Assembly: GCA_046047235.1 (NCBI GenBank)
Contig: JBJOII010000007.1
Span: forward strand, 1 to 64,000
Source of the DNA: JBMTVN01 sp046047235
GTDB taxonomy: Bacteria > Verrucomicrobiota > Verrucomicrobiia > Limisphaerales > JAHDYP01
DNA length: 64,000 nt
Direction of reading: 5' to 3'
Part shown: one piece after another, positions 25,409 to 33,457 of the stretch
Position numbering within the stretch: the first letter of the stretch is position 1
Layout: each line of letters opens with the position of its first letter
Program-made: the position numbers and the translations under genes
Notes under the pieces: generated by a model
Told to the model about the DNA's origin: nothing
Seen by the model: the letters and a program-made list of their open reading frames with translations, nothing else
Databases searched by the model: none

Positions 25409-26746
25409 CTAGTAATTGAACTCACCCTGCAACCAGAAGCGATGGATATCAGGAATCCCTGAGTCGGCATCGTGATACGCATACTTCATCAGTCCGGTAA
25501 AATACTTGCCGAACTTCCGCGATACCACCGCGTCAATCTCATAGCCGTAGTCCAAGGCATCTTCGTGAGACCAGAACTTGTGCAGTTGAACCTGCAACGG
25601 AATGTTGTAGGGCAGGGTCGTCCCCACCCGCACATACAGGTCCTGCAACCCGTTCGCCGGGGTTGTCAGGAATGAATCGGCCCAGCCGTTGTATTTGTGC
25701 AGCAAAGCCAGCGGCGTACGAAACGATGCACCGTTGTTACTCCCCAGCAACTCATACCCCGCGCCGGCATTCCAACCCTGATAACTCGCCCCTAAATCCG
25801 CCCCCACATACATGGCACTGTAATCATTCGGATTATCCCGTGCATCCGTCTGCCACGCCAGCTCACCCCGATAGTCCAGCTTCCACTCCTCACCCACCGG
25901 CACCTTCCCGGTCACGCTGCCACCCACGGTCGAGGACGAATTCGCCGGAGAATTGTCGAAGTCCAGAAAGTAACCATACCCGGTCACCTTCGCGGCCTCA
26001 CTGAAACTGTAGGAGGCGTTCACTAAATGAGAGTCGGACCGCCAATTGCCATCCGGGTGTCCATCTCCCAGAACCCGATTCACCCGCGACACATAACCGT
26101 AAAAGAAGGTCGCGTTCTCCAGCGCCCGACTCTGCATTGTCAACCCGTCAAAGGTCTGCTGGTTCTGCCTCCAGTCCACATCCCCGACAAATCGCTGACT
26201 GTCCAGGATGTAGTGCTGCCGGCCTCCCGCCAGGGTCGTGTCCCAACGTGTATAGCCCAACCACGCCTGGTTGATCTCCGTCGTCTCCGGATCCGCAATC
26301 ACCGTCCGATCCAGCTCGTCCGGATCCAACCCCGCCGGGTTATACGGCGCCCCAAGGCTCGTCACGTTCTCCGCCTCCAACATTCCCTGCAACCCATACA
26401 CAGGAGCAGTCGTAAACCCCAAACGCGGCCGTATCGTCACCGCATCCGATGCCTTCAACCCCTCCTGGTCCGCGTGCTCCCAACGCAACCGCGCGTTGAA
26501 CGAGGCCTTGCCCTTGGTAAAGGCCTGCACCACCTCGTTCTCCAGCACCTTGTCCCAGGAGGTCTTCACCTTCGATTCAGCAGCTCCCGTTAATACCGGC
26601 GCTGAACCATCCCCCGCATCGGCCGCTGCCGCCGACCCCATCACCCCGGAAACACCAACCAGCGCCAGCGCCCATGCCGCCGCCCTCCGCCGTTGGAACA
26701 ACCCGTCGCTTTTCCGTGTCGCGTTAGTCTTCATGTTAAATCGCAT
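25409..26746 (-). CDS. alginate-export/OprD-like outer membrane porin
   Basis: A 445-residue outer membrane beta-barrel. A Lys/Arg-rich signal peptide (AAAWALALVGVSGVMGSAAAADA) precedes a barrel that ends in a C-terminal aromatic, FNY. The segment GRQHYILDSQRFVGDVDWRQNQQTFDGL is the signature of the alginate-export family, which also includes generic anion porins. It follows the octaheme cytochrome gene by 26 nt and ends at the strong terminator, so it is the last gene of that operon. It may bring nitrite, nitrate or another electron acceptor to the periplasm; this is inferred from context only. An ATG at 26734 is an alternative start. Confidence 0.8.
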   Translation of the reverse strand: MRFNMKTNATRKSDGLFQRRRAAAWALALVGVSGVMGSAAAADAGDGSAPVLTGAAESKVKTSWDKVLENEVVQAFTKGKASFNARLRWEHADQEGLKASDAVTIRPRLGFTTAPVYGLQGMLEAENVTSLGAPYNPAGLDPDELDRTVIADPETTEINQAWLGYTRWDTTLAGGRQHYILDSQRFVGDVDWRQNQQTFDGLTMQSRALENATFFYGYVSRVNRVLGDGHPDGNWRSDSHLVNASYSFSEAAKVTGYGYFLDFDNSPANSSSTVGGSVTGKVPVGEEWKLDYRGELAWQTDARDNPNDYSAMYVGADLGASYQGWNAGAGYELLGSNNGASFRTPLALLHKYNGWADSFLTTPANGLQDLYVRVGTTLPYNIPLQVQLHKFWSHEDALDYGYEIDAVVSRKFGKYFTGLMKYAYHDADSGIPDIHRFWLQGEFNY

Positions 26747-26772
26747 ATCGGATCAACACCCCTTCACCTTAG

Positions 26773-28266
26773 TCATTTCGCATAGCGCTTCTGGAACTCG
26801 CTCTGCCGCTCCTGACGCTCCTTGAGCTCCGCCTCGTCCATCTGGTTCAAGTACCAGCGGTGATTATCCGAGGCCAACAGCTCGTCAATCCGCTTCGAAA
26901 GCTTCTCAGCAGCCTCCTTCTTCACCACATCACTGGAAGCCCGACCCCGGTCAATCAAGGTCTCCAACTCGGGAATCATCTTCGAATAGAAGTGCTTCGC
27001 CACCTCATACGTCCCGTGCCAGTGGGTATAGTCCGGCCCCATCATCGAAGCCCCATGCCGCGCCCGCCGACCCTCATGATGCCAGATCTCAAACCAGGTC
27101 CATGCCAGCTCGTTGGCAAATTCAGCCTCACGCATCAACGGCTTCGCCAGGTTGTAAAGCTCGAGCCCGGGCTTCGCGAACTTCTCATGGTACTGGTCAA
27201 TCAGCCCGTCATACTGCACGTAGAAGTTGTCCACCCACTGGTTCTCGTGGCAGTTCACACACACAGCCTTCATGTTCCCCCGCCGCGTCTCCCAATTCAC
27301 GTTCGCCCCCGGCAAACCCATCTTCGCATCACTCACCTCCGGCCGAACGGAAATCGCCGGCCGGTTGTTCCAGCTGATCCGCATCCCCACGTCATGCGTC
27401 ACCGGCATCGCCGCCACGGCCGCGCGATCCTTTGTCGCAGGACGCGGCGGAGTCGCACTCATGTGACAGGTGGCACAGGTGGGCGCCCGGTTGTAGTCCT
27501 CTCCCACCACCCACTTCGAGGAATCCATGTTCAGTTCGTCCTCAAATGCCCGGAATGCCACCCCGTGCTTCGACTCATAGTAGATCTCAATCTGCGGATG
27601 ATCGGGCCCCATATGGCACTTGCCACAGTTGTCCGGATGCCTGGCCTGCTCCGCCGAGAATGAATGCCTGCTGTGACAGGCGGAACACGACCCCTCGGAA
27701 CCATCCGGATTAATCCGCCCAATACCCGTGTTGGGCCAGGTCGCCGGATCCAATTTACCCCCCTCCAACACCTTCACCTCGCTCCCATGACACTGCCAGC
27801 AACCGTTCACGGCCGCAGCACTGACGCCCTTCGGAAACCCCGCCGTCACCATGCCCCGGTTGCCCTCCACCACCTCGGCCAGCACATTGTCCAGCGACCC
27901 CATAATCCGCCCCCCCTTGGAATGATGCGAATGCGCAAACTCCTCCGCCTCCCGGGCATGGCAACGCGCACAATCCTTAGGCGATACAATGGTCGCAATC
28001 CAGGCCCCCTCATGCTGGAACGCATCGGCATCACTCTCGTTCGCCATGTGACACTCGTAACATCCCACGTTCGCACGATGATGCTTGCTGTCACCCCACT
28101 GCTGGTAAACCCCCGTCGTGTCCACCCGATGACACTCCAGACAAGCCGTGGTTTCTTTGGAAACCCCAGGCAATCCCCAGGCCTGGGCCCGGGCCGTGGT
28201 TGAAGCCCCCGTCGCCCAACACAGGGCAACCAGAAGGCCGCTAAGGATAACAGGTTGCTTTTTCAT
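26773..28266 (-). CDS. octaheme c-type cytochrome, hydroxylamine-oxidoreductase-like
   Basis: A 497-residue periplasmic cytochrome with a Sec signal ending at TARAQA. Eight CxxCH motifs are visible, at residues 42, 69, 99, 156, 194, 214, 264 and 336, and none in the last 150 residues. That long helical C-terminus with WFEIWHHEGRRARHGAS and GPDYTHWHG is typical of the HAO family rather than NrfA or ONR. Whether Tyr413 in GPDYTHWHG equals the heme-crosslinking tyrosine of true HAO cannot be settled by eye; with it the enzyme would be oxidative, without it a nitrite/NO/hydroxylamine reductase. The partners (NrfD/DsrP-type membrane protein, ferredoxin, tetraheme cytochrome) favour a quinol-linked reductase. 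It lies 8 nt downstream of the nrfD-like gene. Confidence 0.87.
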   Translation of the reverse strand: MKKQPVILSGLLVALCWATGASTTARAQAWGLPGVSKETTACLECHRVDTTGVYQQWGDSKHHRANVGCYECHMANESDADAFQHEGAWIATIVSPKDCARCHAREAEEFAHSHHSKGGRIMGSLDNVLAEVVEGNRGMVTAGFPKGVSAAAVNGCWQCHGSEVKVLEGGKLDPATWPNTGIGRINPDGSEGSCSACHSRHSFSAEQARHPDNCGKCHMGPDHPQIEIYYESKHGVAFRAFEDELNMDSSKWVVGEDYNRAPTCATCHMSATPPRPATKDRAAVAAMPVTHDVGMRISWNNRPAISVRPEVSDAKMGLPGANVNWETRRGNMKAVCVNCHENQWVDNFYVQYDGLIDQYHEKFAKPGLELYNLAKPLMREAEFANELAWTWFEIWHHEGRRARHGASMMGPDYTHWHGTYEVAKHFYSKMIPELETLIDRGRASSDVVKKEAAEKLSKRIDELLASDNHRWYLNQMDEAELKERQERQSEFQKRYAK

Positions 28267-28274
28267 TTGCTTTC

Positions 28275-29531
28275 TCAGGATTCGCTAGTCTTTGCCACTC
28301 TCTCAGAACCACTGCCGGGAGCTGTCGTGCCCCAGCGATGAAAATACGTCACCTCACCCGCCAGCACGGGAACCGATACCCGCACCAAAATCGTATAAAT
28401 CAACAACCCCCCAGCCCAGATCCCCAGACAAACCAGGGTCTCGTTTAAACTCGGAAAATACTCCACCACCTCGCCCAGGGGACTCGGAATAAACGCCGGA
28501 ACAATCAAACCCATCCCCTTCTCAATCCAGATCCCCACAATCGCCAGAACACACGCCACGTTCAGGGTCCTCAACGCCCGCGACGCAGGCAGGACAAACA
28601 GCAGCGTAGCCACACAGTTCATCGCAATCGCACTCCAAATCCAGGGCACCAGCGCACTCCGTCCCCCAAGCCCAAGGAACAGATAATGCGCCGAAGCCCC
28701 ATGACCCGTGTCCGCGTAAAACTCCGTGAACACCTCGCACAACAGCAGGAACAGGTTGATGATCATCGCCACCTGCACAATCCGCCGTAGCGTAAACAAC
28801 GCATCATCACTCACCTGATGCCGCGTGAAATGACGCACCACCTGCAGGGTCAGGACGATAAACGCCGGCCCGGCCGCAAACGCACTCGCCAAAAACCGCG
28901 GAGCAATAATCGCCGAGTTCCAGAATGGCCGCCCTCCCAGCCCGACATAAAGGAATGCCGTGACGGTGTGAATGCTGATGGCCCACACAATCGCCACGAA
29001 CACGAACGGTATGTAGAAAGCCTTCGACGGCTTTCTGCCACAATACGCGCAGTAAATCAGGTAACCGCAAATATGCAGGTTCAAGACCAGATAACCGTTC
29101 AACGCAATGACATCCCACGTCAGCATCGAGATCGGAAAGTTAAACCTCCATAGCAGGTGCATGAACCGGTCCGGCCGCCCCAAATCCACCATCACAAACG
29201 CCAGACACATGAAGATCACCGATACCGCCAGCAACTCCCCGAAAATCACCACGTCGTGCAAATGCAGGTTCCGATACACATACACCGGAATCACCAGCAT
29301 CGCGGCAGCCGCAGCCAAGCCCACCAGATAAGTGAAGTTGGCGATGTACAACCCCCACGATACCTGGTCCGTCATCCCTGTGGTCACCAGCCCGTGCACA
29401 AACTGCTGGCTGTATGCATGGATGCCCGCCAACACAAACAGCGTCAGCACAGTCATCCACAGGTGATATCTCCAGTCGCCGACAAAACTGAGCCGGAAAC
29501 AGTCCCAAAGAAATGCCAGGTATCGTTTCAT
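28275..29531 (-). CDS. NrfD/DsrP-like quinone-interacting membrane protein
   Basis: A 418-residue integral membrane protein with about ten hydrophobic helices. It closely follows the DsrP/HmcC pattern of the NrfD family: TGMTDQVSWGLYIANFTYLVGLAAAAAML, VMVDLGRPDRFMHLL, SMLTWDVIALNGYLVLN and LFLLLCEVFTEFY. These proteins bind menaquinol or menaquinone and exchange electrons with a periplasmic four-cluster ferredoxin, without a heme of their own. Start and stop overlap the ferredoxin gene (ATGA at 29528-29531). In this operon it should connect the quinone pool to the tetraheme and octaheme cytochromes. Confidence 0.9.
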   Translation of the reverse strand: MKRYLAFLWDCFRLSFVGDWRYHLWMTVLTLFVLAGIHAYSQQFVHGLVTTGMTDQVSWGLYIANFTYLVGLAAAAAMLVIPVYVYRNLHLHDVVIFGELLAVSVIFMCLAFVMVDLGRPDRFMHLLWRFNFPISMLTWDVIALNGYLVLNLHICGYLIYCAYCGRKPSKAFYIPFVFVAIVWAISIHTVTAFLYVGLGGRPFWNSAIIAPRFLASAFAAGPAFIVLTLQVVRHFTRHQVSDDALFTLRRIVQVAMIINLFLLLCEVFTEFYADTGHGASAHYLFLGLGGRSALVPWIWSAIAMNCVATLLFVLPASRALRTLNVACVLAIVGIWIEKGMGLIVPAFIPSPLGEVVEYFPSLNETLVCLGIWAGGLLIYTILVRVSVPVLAGEVTYFHRWGTTAPGSGSERVAKTSES

Positions 29532-30544
29532 GCTGGTCTATGCGGATCCTCCGGAGCAGCGGGCTCGTGGTAACGGCTCCCCCGCTCGTCAAAATAATAG
29601 AAAAACCGGGGCAACGTCCCCACGTCCTCCTTCAAGACATACACCCGCTTGTGCTTCAGGATGTAATGCACGTCGCTGTTCGGATCCAAAACATTGCCGA
29701 ATTTGCGAGACCCCGTAGGACACACCTCCAAACAAGCCGGCAGCTTGCCCTCACGGGTGCGATGCAGACAAAACGTGCACTTCTCCATCACCCCCTTCGG
29801 CCTCGGCCGGTTGGAGAGATAACTCATGTTCGGGTTGATCTCGTCCGCCTTCAGCTTCGGCTCCGCAAAGTTGAACCGACGCGCCCAATAAGGACACGCC
29901 GCCTCGCAATACCGACACCCAATGCACCAGTCATAGTCGATCACGGTAATCCCGTCCGGCTCCTGCCAGGTCGCCTCCACCGGACACACCTTCACACAAG
30001 GCGGCTTGGCACACTGATGACACTGCACCGGCATATACCACTTGTCCGGCTTGGGCACCTGCTCGGGATCGTAATGATGATTCGCCGTCTCAACATCAAT
30101 GCTCCCCTTCTCCATCTCCAAGACCCGGATATACTGGATCTCCGGCGACCGGGACTGGTTGTTCTCCTTTACGCAGGCATGAACGCACTTCCGGCACCCG
30201 ATGCACCGGCTGATGTTCAACCCGTAGACAAACTCCACCCCGTCCATCGGCGCAGGAGCGCCCACGGTCGCCGTCACCCCATACCGCGTCTTCACCTGCT
30301 CCTGAATCCGCGATAACACCCGCTCCTTGTCCTCAGGCGTCATCTCCTTGTAATGCTTCTGCAAAAACTCCTCTACGCTCGGCAAATCTTCATCGGTCAG
30401 GTGACGCAACGGTGCCATCGCGGCAGCCAATGCAGACAAACCCGCCGCCGCCGCCGCACCCTTCGCCAGGAAATCCCGGCGACTCATGTCGCCACCGCAG
30501 GAACCGGAACCAGCACAACCTGTTGAGGAGTCAGTCTTGCTCAT
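29528..30544 (-). CDS. Tat-exported DsrO/NrfC-like 4Fe-4S ferredoxin
   Basis: A 338-residue periplasmic iron-sulfur protein. A twin-arginine signal is present (MSRRDFLAKGAAAAAG). Four cysteine groups can be seen: CIGCRKCVHAC, CHQCAKPPCVKVCP, CIGCRYCEAACP and CTFC...CLEVCP, enough for four [4Fe-4S] clusters. The family (DsrO, NrfC, PsrB, HmcB) pairs with NrfD-type membrane proteins. The 5' end overlaps the tetraheme cytochrome gene and the 3' end overlaps the nrfD-like gene, both by ATGA. Two cysteines near the N-terminus (C10, C16) lie before the Tat motif and would be removed on export. Confidence 0.9.
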   Translation of the reverse strand: MSKTDSSTGCAGSGSCGGDMSRRDFLAKGAAAAAGLSALAAAMAPLRHLTDEDLPSVEEFLQKHYKEMTPEDKERVLSRIQEQVKTRYGVTATVGAPAPMDGVEFVYGLNISRCIGCRKCVHACVKENNQSRSPEIQYIRVLEMEKGSIDVETANHHYDPEQVPKPDKWYMPVQCHQCAKPPCVKVCPVEATWQEPDGITVIDYDWCIGCRYCEAACPYWARRFNFAEPKLKADEINPNMSYLSNRPRPKGVMEKCTFCLHRTREGKLPACLEVCPTGSRKFGNVLDPNSDVHYILKHKRVYVLKEDVGTLPRFFYYFDERGSRYHEPAAPEDPHRPA

Positions 30545-31194
30545 TGTTCATGCCCTCCTGAATGCCCAGCCTCACCCGAATCCAGCCGAAGTGGATCCCT
30601 CACACCATCATGCACCGGCAAATACGGCACCCCCATCCTCAGGGTGTTCGGCCCCGGCGCAGGCTCAAGCGCCTGAAACGGAGGACTGTGCGGATCATGA
30701 CACTCAATGCAGCGTCTCTTGGTCTGCTCCCCACGTGCCGTGTCCCAGTAACCATTGACCCGACCATGTGAACCCGCCAGCCAATCGCGATACACCGGCC
30801 CATGACACTTGCCGCACAAAAGCTGCGGCTGGTTCCAGGGAATCACCCCGCCAGCGTCATCCACAAATGCATCACGCTCCTTGGGATGATGACAGTTGAA
30901 GCACCGCGTGTTGATCCCGTGCCGCAACTCGATCTCGGTGTGCTGCCCCAGTTTGCGCACTGTCTCGGCCGGCGATGGAATGATCCGATGACAATCGCTG
31001 CAGCGATAGGTGTAACCCGCCACCGCATAAGTCGGCTGCAGCTTCGGCTGACGCACGGGAGCCGGATCAGTGAATTTTGGCGCCACCAAAACCGCACCAG
31101 CCATCTGGCTCTCGTAAGGAAGCGGGTCCAACACCAAAACGACCGCCGCCCCCGCCAGCAACAAAGCCACCCAGTAACCGGATCTCTGCTTCAT
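30541..31194 (-). CDS. membrane-anchored tetraheme cytochrome c
   Basis: A 217-residue protein with an N-terminal hydrophobic anchor (YWVALLLAGAAVVLVL) and four CxxCH heme sites at residues 65, 98, 127 and 162 (CSDCH, CFNCH, CGKCH, CIECH). The position at the head of a DsrO/DsrP-like set recalls the triheme DsrJ, but the number of hemes and spacing differ. It is the first gene of the operon; a 272-bp leader region upstream has an FNR-type site and inverted repeats. Probable role: periplasmic electron carrier between the ferredoxin/quinone module and the octaheme cytochrome. Confidence 0.87.
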   Translation of the reverse strand: MKQRSGYWVALLLAGAAVVLVLDPLPYESQMAGAVLVAPKFTDPAPVRQPKLQPTYAVAGYTYRCSDCHRIIPSPAETVRKLGQHTEIELRHGINTRCFNCHHPKERDAFVDDAGGVIPWNQPQLLCGKCHGPVYRDWLAGSHGRVNGYWDTARGEQTKRRCIECHDPHSPPFQALEPAPGPNTLRMGVPYLPVHDGVRDPLRLDSGEAGHSGGHEQ

Positions 31195-31281
31195 CGGCTG
31201 TCCTCCTCACAAACACGCAGTTTCCCCGCCGGGCTTCTCACGCCCACTCCTGCGAGCAAACAGTTCTGGTATGAAGTCGAA

Positions 31282-31307
31282 CTCTGCATGTCGTCGTTGA
31301 TGCAGAG
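31282..31307 (-). promoter_or_regulatory. inverted repeat in the leader of the tetraheme/octaheme operon
   Basis: Eight-base arms CTCTGCAT and ATGCAGAG are separated by 10 nt. If the FNR-type site at 31334-31347 acts at a class II promoter, transcription would start close to this repeat, so it could be an operator or a 5'-end hairpin. A second small hairpin (AAAAACC / GGTTTTT, 31314-31335) lies beside it. Confidence 0.5.
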
Positions 31308-31333
31308 ACTAAGAAAAACCAACGGGAAGGTTT

Positions 31334-31347
31334 TTGACCTGAATCAA
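31334..31347 (-). promoter_or_regulatory. CRP/FNR-family (FNR/NnrR-type) binding site
   Basis: TTGACCTGAATCAA fits TTGAY-N4-RTCAA, the consensus bound by FNR and by the NO-responsive NnrR/DNR proteins. It is centred about 146 nt upstream of the tetraheme cytochrome start and is the only such site noticed next to this operon. Activation under low oxygen or NO is the expected meaning; no matching regulator gene is in the window. Confidence 0.6.
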
Positions 31348-31466
31348 GCTATCCGCCCTTTTTCGAAGTTCTGAAATCCCCGCAAAGCCAGCACCGCCAC
31401 CAGGGAATAGCCACCGGCAACAAGAGGATCACCTGAGAGAAAATCGGAAGATTAAACCCGAAAGTG

Positions 31467-31559
31467 TGGCGGTGAGGGGGGGATTCGAACCCCCGCTAGG
31501 GTGTTAAGCCCTAGAACGGTTTAGCAAACCGTCGCCTTCAGCCACTCGGCCACCTCACC
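31467..31559 (-). tRNA. tRNA-Ser (anticodon GCT)
   Basis: Read on the minus strand, a 7-bp acceptor stem (GGTGAGG with CCTCACC), a long variable arm, a T-loop GGTTCGAATCC and an anticodon arm ACGGT-TTGCTAA-ACCGT are all present. The anticodon is GCT, reading AGC/AGT serine codons. The class II long variable arm agrees with serine. The 3' CCA is encoded. Total length with CCA is 93 nt. Confidence 0.95.
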
Positions 31560-31704
31560 ATCACCCGGCTGCAGTCTGGAGGACAGTCGCAGCAGGACGG
31601 GCAATCAATCAGGATTTCGCCCCTGCCGCAAGATTTCTTTGCACCCAAACCAGCCTTCGCCGACACACCGGAGCCAGCCCCCTCCTCACCCCGCCAGCCA
31701 GCAG

Positions 31705-32109
31705 CTACTCGAGATCAATCGGGTCCACCGGAAGATCCAGAAAACGGTCCAGCAGCCGGCGATCACGCTTGGTAGGACGTCCACGCCCCTTCTCCCAGAC
31801 GGGCTTCGCCACCGGCCCCGGATTCTTCCGCCGCTCCCGCTCTTCAGGAGGGGTCAGATCCTCCATGTAAGCCGGCAACGCCTTGGCAGCAACCCTGCGC
31901 TCAACAAAACCCACCACCTTGAGGGTCCTCTTTGCCTCGCCAACCTGCACAGTCACTACTTCCCCCAAACGCAATTCACGGGCCGGCTTGACGCTCTCCC
32001 CCCCCACTTTCACATGACCCGCCCGGCAAGCCTCAATCGCCGCCGTGCGCGTCTTGAACAAACGCACCCCCCACAACCACTTGTCGATCCTGACCGCTGT
32101 CGTTTCCAT
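31705..32109 (-). CDS. S4-domain RNA-binding protein (Hsp15-like)
   Basis: A 134-residue protein. The S4 domain occupies the first 50 residues: VRIDKWLWGVRLFKTRTAA and CRAGHVKVGGESVKPAREL, followed by LGEVVTVQVGEAKRTLKVVG. The tail is basic, as in heat-shock protein 15 (HslR), which binds stalled 50S subunits carrying a nascent chain. The frame also opens from a GTG at 32124; the ATG at 32109 starts directly before the domain and is preferred. It is divergent from the receiver-domain gene at 32227. Confidence 0.87.
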   Translation of the reverse strand: METTAVRIDKWLWGVRLFKTRTAAIEACRAGHVKVGGESVKPARELRLGEVVTVQVGEAKRTLKVVGFVERRVAAKALPAYMEDLTPPEERERRKNPGPVAKPVWEKGRGRPTKRDRRLLDRFLDLPVDPIDLE

Positions 32110-32226
32110 ACTCCAACCCCACACAACTTTCCTTTTGCGTTCATCGCGCCCCGAATTACGTTACTGATATCGAACACCCCCCACGACATCAAGAGCCCAC
32201 CGCACCGGCCAACATATCTGCAACCC

Positions 32227-33390
32227 ATGCGAAACACCCGCCAGGACCTGGAGTCTGAACAGGACGCGTCCAGCTCGGTTGCAGCACTGGCCGACCAGGA
32301 TCTGTCACAACTGCTTACCGCCGCCCATGCCCTCGCCGCTCTCCTGCGCACTCAAGCTGACAAACCCACAGAAGTCCTCGAGTTGGCCGCCCAGCTGGAA
32401 CGCACCACAAACCGAGCCCTCAGCGTCCTCCAACAAGCACGCCACCTCTCCCACCAGCTCCACCATAAACACAGCCTGATACACCTCCCCCCCCTAGCCC
32501 AAGGCGCTCTCCAAACGCTTCAAAAAATCGCCGGCCCTCAGATCCAAATCACTCTCAAGGATGCACCCAAACTCCCCCCGGTCCTCTCCACCAGCCAAGA
32601 CCTCCTCCTCCTGCTCCTCCTCCTCGGACTCCGCTCCATCGAAGCCATCCAACCCAATCCTGGTACGGTCAGTATCCTCATCGAACCAGTCCACTTCACC
32701 AGTGAGGACTCACAACGCCTGCCCGGCACCCAGCCCGGCCCCTACACCCGTATCGTCATCCGTGATACCGGCAGCACTCTCGAAACCGAACTCGTGCAAC
32801 GGTCACTCAGCCCGCTCCCCAACAACTCCATCGAACCCAACCCCGTAGGAACTATCCTCCATACCATCCAAAACCTGATCTCGACCCACGAAGGCACACT
32901 GGAAATCGATTGCGGAGACGAAGGCGGCACAGTCACCCAAGTCTACCTCCCCGCCCACGAACCCAAGGGACTCGCCAATATCATCCCCCCAGGCATACCC
33001 ACCGGATCCGGTGAGCCAGTCCTTTTCGTCGATGATGACCCCGACCTCGCCCAGGCCGCCTCCCACCTCCTCCCACTGCTCGGCTACACCCCCATCGTCT
33101 ATACCAACCCGGACGACGCCCTAAACGCCCTCTCCCAAAACCCCCGGCTCTGTGCCGTCGCTATCGTCGATCTCAATATGCCCCAACTCACCGGCATCGA
33201 CCTCGCCACCCAAATCCTTGAGATCAACCCGTCCATCCCTGTCTATGTGGTCACGGGAATGCGGGGAGACTGGACCCCTGAAATGGCACGCAATCTGGGC
33301 ATTCGAGGGGTTTTGCATAAGCCGCTTACCCCCGCCATGTGGTGTCTCACGCTGAACGAGGCTCTCCAATCCTCTGCACCCGCCCACTAA
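32227..33390 (+). CDS. degenerate histidine-kinase-like ATPase fused to a receiver domain
   Basis: A 387-residue protein without membrane segments. The open frame reaches further upstream across the S4 gene, but the ATG at 32227 is the first that leaves that gene free. Residues about 20-260 have the layout of a kinase core: a helical dimerisation region followed by an ATPase-like domain with VIRDTGSTLE in place of DxGxG and GTILHTIQNLIS near the G2 position. The N box is unrecognisable (poly-Leu LLLLLLLLGLRSIE) and no clear H-box is present, so kinase activity is doubtful. The C-terminal receiver (about 265-380) is intact: VDDDPD, the phosphoacceptor in IVDLNMPQLTG, VVTGMRG and a conserved Lys in LHKPL. 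Confidence 0.72.
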   Translation: MRNTRQDLESEQDASSSVAALADQDLSQLLTAAHALAALLRTQADKPTEVLELAAQLERTTNRALSVLQQARHLSHQLHHKHSLIHLPPLAQGALQTLQKIAGPQIQITLKDAPKLPPVLSTSQDLLLLLLLLGLRSIEAIQPNPGTVSILIEPVHFTSEDSQRLPGTQPGPYTRIVIRDTGSTLETELVQRSLSPLPNNSIEPNPVGTILHTIQNLISTHEGTLEIDCGDEGGTVTQVYLPAHEPKGLANIIPPGIPTGSGEPVLFVDDDPDLAQAASHLLPLLGYTPIVYTNPDDALNALSQNPRLCAVAIVDLNMPQLTGIDLATQILEINPSIPVYVVTGMRGDWTPEMARNLGIRGVLHKPLTPAMWCLTLNEALQSSAPAH

Positions 33391-33457
33391 ATCCTCCCCT
33401 CTCCGTCCCCCCATCCCGTTGTTGCACCCGGCGCCTCACCAAGGCACCATCCCCGCC

